A stretch of 64,000 nt of DNA from Thalassobacterium sedimentorum (lineage in GTDB: Bacteria > Verrucomicrobiota > Verrucomicrobiia > Opitutales > Coraliomargaritaceae). The notes under the pieces were generated by a model. The model was not told the origin of the DNA. It ran no database searches and saw only the letters and a list, made by a program, of their open reading frames with translations. The stretch is from the NCBI RefSeq assembly GCF_031127905.1, contig NZ_JARXIC010000018.1:21814-85813 (forward strand), written 5' to 3'. Each line of letters begins with the position of its first letter. Positions within the stretch are counted from its first letter, which is position 1. Both the position numbers and the translations under genes were made by a program. This document shows positions 25,295 through 33,349 of the stretch, piece after piece.

Positions 25295-26791
25295 TTATTT
25301 TTCTGCCTCTTGTTTGAGGGGCTTTAAACTTGGGAACAGGATGGTGTCACGAATGCTCTCAGCGCCTGTTAGAAGGATGATGAGACGGTCGATTCCTAGG
25401 CCCATGCCACCTGCGGGGGGCATGCCGTGCTCGAGCGCGGTGAGGAAGTCGGTGTCCATGTCTTGCACTTCTTCCCCGACCTGGGCCTCGAACATTTTGC
25501 GCTGGATGATGGGGTCGTTCTGCTCGGAATATGCGGGCGCGATCTCTTGTCCGTTGATGCAGAGCTCGAAGACGTCGATGGTGGTGTCGTCGTCTTGCGT
25601 GATCTTGGCCAAGGGGCAAAGCTCCTTGGGAATGTGCGTCACAAAGGTGGGCTGTATCAGCGTGGGCTCAATGAGCTTTTCAAAGACGTTGTTGGTGATC
25701 TCGTAGTCTTCGAGCTCGCCATCGACCTCGATATTGAGGGCGCGGGCTTTTTCGAGCTTGTCCTCGCGGCTGTGGCTGAACCAGTCGGCGTCGCCGGTGG
25801 CTTCGATGATGAGGTCCTTATATTTGGCTTCGCGCCATTCACCGTCGAGGTTGATGACGGTGCCGTCGGGACGGGCGATTTCGAGGCTGCCAATCACGGT
25901 CTTGGCGACGTGTTGGATGAGCCCTTGCGTGAGCTCCATCATGCCGCGAAAGTCGGTGTAGGCCTGATAGAGTTCCAACATGGTGAACTCTGGGTTGTGG
26001 CGTCGGGAGAGGCCTTCGTTGCGGAAGACGCGGCCGATCTCGAAGACGCGGTCTTCGCCTGCGACGAGCATGCGCTTGAGGTAGAGCTCGAGCGCAATGC
26101 GCATGTAGAAGTCGCAATCGAGGGCGTTGGAATGGGTGATGAATGGACGTGCGGCCGCACCGCCGGCAACGGACTGCAACATGGGGGTCTCGACTTCGGT
26201 GAAATCGCGCTCCCAGAGATACTTGCGCATTTCCTGAATGATTTTGGCGCGGTGACGGAAGCGTTGACGTGAGTCCTGGTTGACAATCAGGTCGAGGTAG
26301 CGCTGACGATAGATTTTATCGTCGTCTGTGAGACCGGCCCATTTCTCGGGAAGTGGGCGCAGGGACTTGGAGACGAGCGTATAGCTTTCGGCACGGACGG
26401 TGATCTCGCCGGTCTTGGTTTTAAAAAGTCGGCCTTCGATGCCGATAATGTCGCCAAGATCGAGCTTTTTGAAATAGGTGTTATACTCCCCTTCTGGCAA
26501 TTCGTCGCGGGTGACGTAGGCCTGGATCTGACCGTCGCGGTCTTGGATCTTGATAAAGCTGGCCTTGCCCATCACGCGGAAGACGACGATGCGTCCGGCC
26601 ACGGCGACTTTGGGCTGTTCCTCATCGGCGACGCCTTCTTTATAGAGTTTAATCGCCTCCTCAGATGTATGGCTTTGCGCGCAGTTAGCGGCAAAGGGGT
26701 TGCGATCCTCTTTGCAGAGATTCTCAAGCTTTTGCAGGCGCACGGCGTATAAATCGTGCGAATTGTCGGGATTGGCGGTCTTATCTGTCAT
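25295..26791 (-). CDS. lysS: Lysyl-tRNA synthetase, class II
   Basis: The 498-residue protein has the N-terminal OB-fold (KVAVAGRIVVFRVMGKASFIKIQDRDG, in pieces) and the class II catalytic core: motif 1 around FTEVETPMLQSVAGGAAARPF, motif 2 FRNEGLSRRHNPEFTML and motif 3 GGMGLGIDRLIILLTGAE. It charges tRNA-Lys and is a single-copy housekeeping gene in most bacteria. It marks the return to core chromosome to the right of the defence island. Size and start are typical. Confidence 0.98.
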   Translation of the reverse strand: MTDKTANPDNSHDLYAVRLQKLENLCKEDRNPFAANCAQSHTSEEAIKLYKEGVADEEQPKVAVAGRIVVFRVMGKASFIKIQDRDGQIQAYVTRDELPEGEYNTYFKKLDLGDIIGIEGRLFKTKTGEITVRAESYTLVSKSLRPLPEKWAGLTDDDKIYRQRYLDLIVNQDSRQRFRHRAKIIQEMRKYLWERDFTEVETPMLQSVAGGAAARPFITHSNALDCDFYMRIALELYLKRMLVAGEDRVFEIGRVFRNEGLSRRHNPEFTMLELYQAYTDFRGMMELTQGLIQHVAKTVIGSLEIARPDGTVINLDGEWREAKYKDLIIEATGDADWFSHSREDKLEKARALNIEVDGELEDYEITNNVFEKLIEPTLIQPTFVTHIPKELCPLAKITQDDDTTIDVFELCINGQEIAPAYSEQNDPIIQRKMFEAQVGEEVQDMDTDFLTALEHGMPPAGGMGLGIDRLIILLTGAESIRDTILFPSLKPLKQEAEK

Positions 26792-26889
26792 AACGAAGCC
26801 CGCGAATGTGCGCGCCTTGCCATAAATGGCAAACGCAAATTCGACCGCATGACGAAGTGGAACTAGCTGCGTCCGCAGGCACTGCGATT

Positions 26890-26925
26890 TGAACCGTTAA
26901 TTTCGTGAATTTCCGTTAATTACTG
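26890..26925 (+). repeat. Phased CGTTAATT repeat, copy A (left of the RES-Xre pair)
   Basis: CCGTTAATTTCGTGAATT followed by TCCGTTAATTAC: three CGT(T/G)AATT units about 10 bp apart. Nearly the same 36 bp occurs at 27932, on the other side of the toxin-antitoxin pair, in the same orientation. Confidence 0.7.
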
Positions 26926-27004
26926 TAAAGCTGACTTTGTCTCCCCTGGTGATACTGATCAAAAGACTTGCGATCTAGCCAAATGAGCATTAAATAAGTC
27001 TCAA

Positions 27005-27466
27005 ATGGACAAGAAAGTAAAGGCAGACGATCTTATCATTGAAGAACCCGCTGCGATCTATGGGGAAAAGCCTGGCATGCCCAAAGGCGAAGCCATGGGA
27101 CCGGGCGAAACGGTGGCATGCATCCGCGCGGGGCTGCCGATGGTCGAATTTGAAGCACTGCAGGCACTTTTGGGCTTGGCCGCTGAGGAGCTGGCGGGGC
27201 ATTTGGGGATTTCGCGCAGCACTTTGGTTCGTCGGCGCAAGGGGCGTCGTTTAGACCCACAGGAATCGGATCGGCTCTTACGATATGCGCGGCTGTATGC
27301 ACGGGCCAAAAGCACATTGGGCGATGAAGCTGCGGCACAACAATGGCTGAAAGCGCCCGCACGTGCGCTGGGCTACGAGAGTCCGCTACAGTTTGCCGAG
27401 ACCGAAGCGGGTGCACGTGAAGTGGAAAATTTATTAGGTCGCATCGAGCACGGTGTATTTAGCTAA
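27005..27466 (+). CDS. Xre/MbcA/ParS-type antitoxin of a RES-Xre pair
   Basis: The 153-residue protein has a central Xre-like HTH (LLGLAAEELAGHLGISRSTLVRRRKG) followed by the toxin-binding DUF2384 region (LLRYARLYARAKSTLGDEAAAQQWL, then APARALGYESPLQFAETEAGAREVENLLGRIEHG in pieces; the LG...P...G-A-x-V layout is diagnostic). It neutralises the RES toxin encoded next and represses the operon. The last base of its stop codon is the A of the toxin ATG. Confidence 0.92.
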   Translation: MDKKVKADDLIIEEPAAIYGEKPGMPKGEAMGPGETVACIRAGLPMVEFEALQALLGLAAEELAGHLGISRSTLVRRRKGRRLDPQESDRLLRYARLYARAKSTLGDEAAAQQWLKAPARALGYESPLQFAETEAGAREVENLLGRIEHGVFS

Positions 27467-27924
27467 TGATTACGGCTTGGCGGATCGTGCAGACACGTTG
27501 GGCAGGACGTGCTTTTGACGGTGAAGGCGCGCGGCTGTATGGTGGACGCTGGAATCCGCCGGGACTGTCTGTAGTGTATCTGGCCGACACGCGGGCGTTG
27601 GCAGCGCTGGAAACCTTGGTGCACGCAGAGGGTTCACTGCGTCAGGTGCAGTATGTCCGCTATCCAGTGAGTTTTTCAAAGCAATTGATCGAGACGGCGG
27701 CACTCTCTGAATTAACGGATGCCTTGTCATCGTTAACGGTTTCGCCCCGCACGCAAACAGTGGGGCGGGATTGGCTTAGGCGCGCCCAACAACCAATCCT
27801 GGAAGTGCGCAGTGCGATTATCCCCGAAGAGCCAAACTACTTATTGAATCCTCGGCATGCGAAATTTGACCGAATAAAGATCGGCAAGGCCGAACCCTGT
27901 GCCTTTGATCCGCGTCTGATTTGA
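27466..27924 (+). CDS. RES-domain toxin (NAD+-consuming)
   Basis: The 152-residue protein has the RES layout: WRIVQTRWAGRAFDGEGARLYGGRWNPPG with the conserved Arg and Tyr, VVYLADTRALAALETLVH with the conserved Glu, and a C-terminal LLNPRHAKFDRIKIG. RES toxins split NAD+ (by hydrolysis or phosphorolysis) and stop growth unless held by the Xre antitoxin encoded just upstream with a TAATG junction. The pair is flanked by phased repeats. Confidence 0.93.
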   Translation: MITAWRIVQTRWAGRAFDGEGARLYGGRWNPPGLSVVYLADTRALAALETLVHAEGSLRQVQYVRYPVSFSKQLIETAALSELTDALSSLTVSPRTQTVGRDWLRRAQQPILEVRSAIIPEEPNYLLNPRHAKFDRIKIGKAEPCAFDPRLI

Positions 27925-27931
27925 AATGAAT

Positions 27932-27967
27932 TGGAACCGTTAATTTCGTGAATTACCATTAATTATT
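27932..27967 (+). repeat. Phased CGTTAATT repeat, copy B (right of the RES-Xre pair)
   Basis: Begins 8 bp after the toxin stop and runs to the start codon of the DUF456 gene. The first 20 bases after TG (GAACCGTTAATTTCGTGAAT) are identical to copy A bar one base. Confidence 0.7.
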
Positions 27968-28468
27968 ATGACTGCAATGGAATATACGGCGCTGGGTGTC
28001 AGCGTATTGATTTTTATGATTGGCTTGGCGGGCTCATTATTACCAGTGGTGCCAGGCGCTCTCATCGTATGGCTGGGTGTGATCGTGCACCGCCTCTGGA
28101 TGGGTGCGGAAGACTCGGTGACTTGGAAGATCGTGATCCTTGGCGGCGTGCTGACACTACTCGGGCAGCTGGCAGACTTCGTGATGGGCGTCTGGGGCGC
28201 GCGGCGATTTGGCGCGACTTGGAAAGGCGCGGTCGGCGCTTTTGTGGGAGCCTTCGTGGGCTTCTTCATCCCTCCCCCGCTCTTCTGGCTAATCGTGGGT
28301 CCGATTCTGGGTGCGGTGATTGGTGAACTGGCCGCGGGCCGCAGTTTTCGTGACGGGGGCAAAGCGGGCATCGGCACCGTGGTGGGCGGCATCTTGGCCT
28401 TTGCGCTCAAGTTTGGAATCAGCGTGTGCGTGATCTGCCTGTTCTTTTTGGACTTATTCTTTGTTTGA
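27968..28468 (+). CDS. DUF456 family membrane protein
   Basis: The 166-residue protein is strongly hydrophobic with four or five helices. It shows the DUF456 pattern: LIFMIGLAGSLLPVVPGALIVW, then LLGQLADFVMGVWGARRFGATW and GAFVGAFVGFFIPPPLFWLIVGPILGAVIGEL (given in parts), Gly-rich with a conserved Pro-Pro bend. The family is an inner-membrane protein of unknown function. Repeat copy B ends directly at its ATG. Confidence 0.88.
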   Translation: MTAMEYTALGVSVLIFMIGLAGSLLPVVPGALIVWLGVIVHRLWMGAEDSVTWKIVILGGVLTLLGQLADFVMGVWGARRFGATWKGAVGAFVGAFVGFFIPPPLFWLIVGPILGAVIGELAAGRSFRDGGKAGIGTVVGGILAFALKFGISVCVICLFFLDLFFV

Positions 28469-28471
28469 TTG

Positions 28472-28497
28472 AAAGAGCAGCCGCAGGCTGTTGAGGC
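28472..28497 (+). repeat. 26-bp direct repeat, left copy (edge of hicBA cassette)
   Basis: Identical over 26 bp to 29206-29231, which is the 3' end of the P1B-ATPase gene. Read on the minus strand from the left copy, the ATPase frame would continue as LNSLRLLFQSNKE then stop, a plausible original gene end. Confidence 0.85.
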
Positions 28498-28907
28498 TAG
28501 GCTGATTTTGAACGACTACTGATATATTCCAGCGCCGCATTGACCAGGAGTCCCGAACGAGACTCTCCATGTGAGCCAGCAAAATGATCCACCTGGCTTA
28601 ATAAACGCTCGGGGAAGGTAATGTTCACTCGTTTCACCTTGCCGCTTAATTTGCTCAAATCGACAGCCACCAAAGCAAATACCGCATCCTGAGCCAATTC
28701 ATTGGCTTTATGATGCTCGATACTCTTGGCCTGTGGCAAGGCTTCACCGTCCTCTAACATGCCTTCGATATGGCACTCGATCGCCTCACGAGCATTGGCC
28801 AGCGCATCTTCATACGAACTGCCGGCACTGAAGCAGCCGGGTAAATCGGGGATAGTTACACCATAATCGCTATCACTGTCTTTATGGATGATTACTGGGA
28901 AATTCAT
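28497..28907 (-). CDS. hicB: HicB antitoxin
   Basis: The 136-residue protein has the HicB fold: FPVIIHKDSDSDYGVTIPDLPGCFSAGSSYEDALANAREAI (in parts; the YGVTIPDLPGC and ALANAREAI segments are diagnostic), then a C-terminal ribbon-helix-helix (VKRVNITFPERLLSQVDHFA). It binds HicA and represses the operon. Its gene follows hicA on the minus strand with an 18-bp gap. Confidence 0.93.
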   Translation of the reverse strand: MNFPVIIHKDSDSDYGVTIPDLPGCFSAGSSYEDALANAREAIECHIEGMLEDGEALPQAKSIEHHKANELAQDAVFALVAVDLSKLSGKVKRVNITFPERLLSQVDHFAGSHGESRSGLLVNAALEYISSRSKSA

Positions 28908-28925
28908 AAAAAATATCTTTCTGTT

Positions 28926-29111
28926 TTAGAGTTTGATCCCGGCCTGCTTGGCAATCGCTTTGATCGTTCCAATGGGGAGATCTTTCTTCGGGTGTGGCAC
29001 AGTAAGCCGACCCGGTTTAGTCGGGTGTTTAAACTGCTGATGACTACCTTTAAGATGTGCCAAAAACCAACCATCTAATTTCAGTTTCTTAATTACATCG
29101 CCACTCTTCAC
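28926..29111 (-). CDS. hicA: HicA toxin, mRNA interferase
   Basis: The 61-residue form from the GTG at 29111 (VKSGDVIKKLKLDGWF) fits the family; a TTG at 29138 would add nine unlikely residues. The dsRNA-binding-like fold is seen in KLKLDGWFLAHLKGSHQQF, with the catalytic His in GSH, and in LTVPHPKKDLPIGTIKAIAKQAGI. It cleaves mRNA when free of HicB. The hicA-hicB order is the common one. Confidence 0.92.
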   Translation of the reverse strand: MKSGDVIKKLKLDGWFLAHLKGSHQQFKHPTKPGRLTVPHPKKDLPIGTIKAIAKQAGIKL

Positions 29112-29196
29112 CCACCACAATACACACGACACACACAAACAATGTCAATGCAATTCGCCGATGTGTACCTTTAGGCGAGCTCTAGCAACAGAACGA

Positions 29197-31413
29197 CTAA
29201 GATTTAAAGAGCAGCCGCAGGCTGTTGAGGCAGACGACGACGGTGCTGCCTTCGTGGGCGAAGACTCCGATGCTGAGTGGAATCCAACCTAGGATCGCAG
29301 CGCCGGCCATTAGGATGACGGTGCCGAGGGCGATAGCGAGGTTTTGACGAATGATGGCGCGGGCTCGATTACTCAGAGAGACCGCCGCTAGAAAATTCTC
29401 GATGCGATCCTTCATCAGCACCACCTCGCTCTGCTCCAGCGCCGCATCACTGCCGCGGGCTCCCATGGCGACCGAGACATAGGCGGCCGCCAAGCATGGC
29501 GCATCATTGACGCCATCACCAACCATCGCGACCTTGTATCCAGCTTCGGTATACTCGCGAATGGCAGACACTTTTCCCTCCGGGCTGAGGGCGGCTCGTA
29601 TCTCGTCGATACCAATCTGGCTCCCGACAGATTCAGCCGCCGCGCGGCGGTCACCAGTCAGCATCACAGTGCGCACGCCTAGCCCGCGCAAGGCCTCAAG
29701 CGTGGCCGCGGATTCAAGCCGTATTTGATCGCGCAATAAGATGCGAGCGATCAGATCGCCCTTAAAAATCCAGTTTTCAACAAACTCCTGCGACGGCTCC
29801 GGCACGGCCTGGATCCACTCAGCCAAGGGGCCAGCCTCCAGCAGTTCGCGTCGTCCCAGCACACAGAGCGCATCGCCTGCCCGGCCCTGCACGCCTTGAC
29901 CGCTCATTGCTTCAAAGTCATCGATTTTCCTTTGGTGAGCCCCTTGTGCTTTGGCGTATTTTTGAATCGCACGTCCGATCGGGTGCGAACCGTGACTCTC
30001 CAGTGAATAGGCCAGCTCCAATGCCTCATCTTCGCGTCCAGGCGGGAAACTTTCGATACGATCCACTTCCATTTCGCCCGTGGTCAGCGTGCCTGTTTTA
30101 TCCAATGCCACTAGATTCACCTCTGCCAATTTTTCGATCGCCGCCCCGCCGCGGAAAAGCACGCCATGCCGGGCGCCCCATGCGATGGAAGCAAGAATCG
30201 CTGAAGGAATCGAAATGACTAAGGCGCAGGGGCTAGCGACCACCAGCAAAGTCATGGCGCGGTAAAAGGCCGAAAAGCCGAGCTCGGTATTAGTGAAAGC
30301 GGGAATGCCAAAGCCGAGCCACCACACAAAAAACATCAGAGCAGTAAGCCCCAAGATACCAACAGTATACCCCGTGCCAAAGCGGTCAGTGAAGCGCTGA
30401 CTGGGCGCTTTTAAATGCTGCGCTTCTTGGATCAGCCGAATCACTTTCTGCAAAGCACTCTCCCCCGCGAGCTTCGTCGCCCGAACGTGCACCGCGCCCC
30501 ACAGATTGAGCGTGCCACTAAACACAGGATCACCCTGGAGCTTCGCGACTGGGTTCGCCTCACCTGTGAGATTGGACTCGTCGGCAGCAGTTTTCCCCTC
30601 GATCACTTCGGCATCTACCGGAAATAGCCCGCCGGGCTTGACCGACAGTATATGGCCGACCTGCACCTGAGACACCGGTATCTGATGCTCGCTCCCCGAG
30701 GCATCCACTCGCAAGGCCGTCTTAGGAGCCGCATCGAATAGACTGTTTATCTCGCGGCGCGTGCGGTGCAGCGCAAAATGCTCCAAGGCCCCCGAAAACG
30801 AAAAGAGAAAGAGCAACAATGCCCCTTCCGCCCACGCACCAATGCAGGCCGCACCGACCGCCACGGCCAACATTAGAAAGTGTATATCCAGCTCCCCCTT
30901 GGGCAGTCCCTCTCGCGCATCCTGAAAGGCGTCCCAACCACCCGCCAGCATCGCAGCGAGATACAGCCCCATCGGCAGCCAGGCAGGAGCCACGTCCGCA
31001 GTATCCATGCCCCAAGCCGTGAGCCCCAAGATGGCACAGGCGCCGGCCAACATGGCCAGAGTTCGCCAATCCTCTTCCTCGGCCGCAGCCTCCCCAGGCA
31101 TCGACAATTCACGCCAGCGCCAAAGTTTAGGCGCAGTCAGGCAAGTCGCTTTGCTCAATTCCAGTCCACCATCAGGCTTGGAATCGACCGAGACTCCAAT
31201 TGCTTTGGAGTGTGGGCTTTGCTCAATGGCAGCCAGCGTCGCCTCCAGACGCGCTTGCAACGCAGCGACATCCACTTCGCCCAAGGTCGCAACCTCGACT
31301 CGATGATGCGCAGCATCCACCCGGATCGCCTCGACGCGACTGCTCTCCTGTAAAAATACAGCTAGGGCATCGACCCATTCAGCAGCATTTGGACTCGGCC
31401 TTGCTTTACTCAT
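29197..31413 (-). CDS. P1B-4 heavy-metal exporting ATPase (PfeT/CtpD-like)
   Basis: The 738-residue protein has the P-type core: TGE phosphatase loop in NLTGEANPV, DKTGTLTTGE, SHPIGRA (the P1B His-Pro), and MVGDGVNDAP. The transmembrane metal site reads SPC (VASPCALVIS), not CPC, and the last helix has HEGST. SPC plus HEG(G/S)T defines subgroup P1B-4, which exports Fe2+ or Co2+. The N-terminal HMA-like region has no CxxC. A PerR/Fur-type box lies 6 bp before the start. The 3' end forms one copy of the 26-bp repeat around hicBA, so the last codons may have been replaced. Confidence 0.92.
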   Translation of the reverse strand: MSKARPSPNAAEWVDALAVFLQESSRVEAIRVDAAHHRVEVATLGEVDVAALQARLEATLAAIEQSPHSKAIGVSVDSKPDGGLELSKATCLTAPKLWRWRELSMPGEAAAEEEDWRTLAMLAGACAILGLTAWGMDTADVAPAWLPMGLYLAAMLAGGWDAFQDAREGLPKGELDIHFLMLAVAVGAACIGAWAEGALLLFLFSFSGALEHFALHRTRREINSLFDAAPKTALRVDASGSEHQIPVSQVQVGHILSVKPGGLFPVDAEVIEGKTAADESNLTGEANPVAKLQGDPVFSGTLNLWGAVHVRATKLAGESALQKVIRLIQEAQHLKAPSQRFTDRFGTGYTVGILGLTALMFFVWWLGFGIPAFTNTELGFSAFYRAMTLLVVASPCALVISIPSAILASIAWGARHGVLFRGGAAIEKLAEVNLVALDKTGTLTTGEMEVDRIESFPPGREDEALELAYSLESHGSHPIGRAIQKYAKAQGAHQRKIDDFEAMSGQGVQGRAGDALCVLGRRELLEAGPLAEWIQAVPEPSQEFVENWIFKGDLIARILLRDQIRLESAATLEALRGLGVRTVMLTGDRRAAAESVGSQIGIDEIRAALSPEGKVSAIREYTEAGYKVAMVGDGVNDAPCLAAAYVSVAMGARGSDAALEQSEVVLMKDRIENFLAAVSLSNRARAIIRQNLAIALGTVILMAGAAILGWIPLSIGVFAHEGSTVVVCLNSLRLLFKS
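29206..29231 (+). repeat. 26-bp direct repeat, right copy
   Basis: Right boundary of the hicBA cassette, inside the end of the P1B-ATPase gene; identical to 28472-28497. Confidence 0.85.
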
Positions 31414-31418
31414 ACTTA

Positions 31419-31437
31419 ATTTAGAATTATTCTAAAT
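31419..31437. promoter_or_regulatory. Fur/PerR-type 7-1-7 box before the P1B-4 ATPase
   Basis: ATTTAGAAT-T-ATTCTAAAT is a perfect 19-bp dyad. Its core TTAGAATTATTCTAA differs from the PerR consensus TTATAATNATTATAA by one symmetric base pair. It lies 6 bp upstream of the ATPase ATG. In Bacillus the P1B-4 exporter PfeT is under PerR/Fur-type control, so the site and the gene fit together. Confidence 0.65.
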
Positions 31438-31466
31438 AAGAAAAATAGCAAGCTAGAAGGCTAAGA

Positions 31467-33224
31467 TCAGACGCCTAAAATCTGCCGCAACTGCTCGACG
31501 ATTTGAGAACGCCCTGCTTCCGGGGGCGCGGCTCCCACAGCTTGAAGCGCATCCGCACTGGAGCGTGCCTTCGCGCCGAAGTCTCGAACCGCGGCCTGCC
31601 AGATCGCGATGGCCTGCTGAGGCTGAGCCTCACGCCACAAAAATACGCCACGAATAAATTCAACAGCCGCATCGCTGGACTGAACCCTCTCAAGCGCGGG
31701 GGCTAAATCTTGCCAATAAATCGGCTCACGCTGGAGTAACCACAGGTTAAAGAGACTCGTCAACTCGAGGCCTTGCGCCTCTGCGCGCATAGGGTCACGT
31801 GCCAAGACGGAGCGCGATAGCGCTAAAGCCTGCAAATCATCTCCAAGCTCGCTATTGGCTTTTGCGAGCAGCACTTCGTCTTGGATAAAAGGCGCACGGT
31901 CTCTGGCATCAAACCAGTTGCCAAAGGCCAAGCCTCCCAGGCATAACAGCAGTATAGTCGCTAGGCTCCAATCGCGCCTACCTTGCGGCCTACGCAAAAA
32001 GACACAGCCCCCCGCGGCCACGCAGAGCAGAGGAACCAGCGGCAAGCGAAAACGCGCACTGACAAAAAAGAGCAACAGCCCTGCGGCATATGCCAGCCCG
32101 AGTATAGTGATTCCCCAAAAAGCAGGTCGATCGGAATTCCGGTAACCAAAGCAGAGCCCGGCCCCTGCGAACAACAAGAGCACTCCCCAGCCCAAAGGGT
32201 TCCAGGCCAACAAAGGCCAACGTGCCTGATGATAATGATAGCTCAGATTGTTATACTGTTCCCAATTATTAAAGACATAGAAGCCCTTGCGCCCCATGAG
32301 CCCCAGCCATCGCCAGGGATCTGCGGCGACGGACTCGCGCAATTGTTCGCGCCAATATGCATTCATCGCATCCACCTCCAAATCCACATCCGCACCGAAT
32401 GCCTCACGATAAAAATGCTCGGATTCCATGCGAGTGGTATTCTTACCTGCGGGCACTTCATTGAAGCTAACGCGCTGCGTATAATATTTGCCATTGGCTC
32501 CTTCACAGTTGGCCGCGTAAAGGTTATAGGCCCCCTGCCAGGGCAATAATCGGAACTGCCCCGAAAGTTGTTGATTCGCCCAGCCTTGCAGACACAGCAT
32601 CAGCAGTAGACCTGCACCAGCGCAGAGCGGAGTCCTCCACGAACGTGTCTGGGCAAACAATATCACGACAGGGAGGCAAAGCGCGGGTGGTAAAAAATTA
32701 GGACGCGCAAGCACTGCGAGCCCCCCGAAGAGTCCAGCCGCCAGCCCCCACGCTATTTGCGAACATGCAGCAGATGCCTCCATACCTCGCAGCAGCGTAT
32801 AGATCGCCGCCAGGAAGAGTGTGATGGAAAAAGTAATATCCAGCACCTGTCCTGAAAAATATAAGGCGACGGGATAAACAGCAAACAACAAACCAGAGCT
32901 CCATGCCGCGCCCCGATCACGCCATAGTTGCATAGCAATCAGCCCGACCAGAACCGCACTCGTCAAGTGCAGTAAGATACCGAAACAAGTTGCCGCCCAT
33001 GGCAAAAACGAAGCAGGTGCTTGCGCTAAAATCAAAGGATACAATAAAGCTCGATAGATCGGCTCCTGCGGCAGCTGGCCAGCTCGAATGATCTGCGCCC
33101 AGGCCACGTTCTCACGCGCATCCAGCACAGGCGTTTGCCCCAAGGGATCCGCCAGAAAGGTCAGCCCAAACAGTAGCACGTACACGACTGCAGCCAGCGC
33201 CAGAAATTTCCAAAGACGACTCAC
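31467..33224 (-). CDS. GT-C membrane glycosyltransferase with TPR-like tail
   Basis: The 585-residue protein has about ten transmembrane helices. An acidic first loop reads PVLDARENVAWAQ, as in GT39/ArnT-like enzymes that move a sugar from a polyprenyl-phosphate carrier on the outer face of the inner membrane. A long periplasmic loop follows near 240-300. The last 140 residues are soluble and helical (LLAKANSELGDDLQALALSRSVLARDP), TPR-like. Acceptor unknown. It stands apart from the LPS locus, downstream of no obvious partner. Confidence 0.75.
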   Translation of the reverse strand: MSRLWKFLALAAVVYVLLFGLTFLADPLGQTPVLDARENVAWAQIIRAGQLPQEPIYRALLYPLILAQAPASFLPWAATCFGILLHLTSAVLVGLIAMQLWRDRGAAWSSGLLFAVYPVALYFSGQVLDITFSITLFLAAIYTLLRGMEASAACSQIAWGLAAGLFGGLAVLARPNFLPPALCLPVVILFAQTRSWRTPLCAGAGLLLMLCLQGWANQQLSGQFRLLPWQGAYNLYAANCEGANGKYYTQRVSFNEVPAGKNTTRMESEHFYREAFGADVDLEVDAMNAYWREQLRESVAADPWRWLGLMGRKGFYVFNNWEQYNNLSYHYHQARWPLLAWNPLGWGVLLLFAGAGLCFGYRNSDRPAFWGITILGLAYAAGLLLFFVSARFRLPLVPLLCVAAGGCVFLRRPQGRRDWSLATILLLCLGGLAFGNWFDARDRAPFIQDEVLLAKANSELGDDLQALALSRSVLARDPMRAEAQGLELTSLFNLWLLQREPIYWQDLAPALERVQSSDAAVEFIRGVFLWREAQPQQAIAIWQAAVRDFGAKARSSADALQAVGAAPPEAGRSQIVEQLRQILGV

Positions 33225-33349
33225 GCCCGCACCTTTTTGTAATCACTCGTCATCATTTAGTCGTGGCAAGAATGAAGCGCATTTGCGCCAAGTATCAAAG
33301 CTGAATTTTACCTATCGCCATCAATGCTTCTATCCACATTGCTTAAAAA

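Noticed and set aside
25427..26272. Plus-strand frame of 281 codons
   Set aside because: Antisense shadow of lysS.
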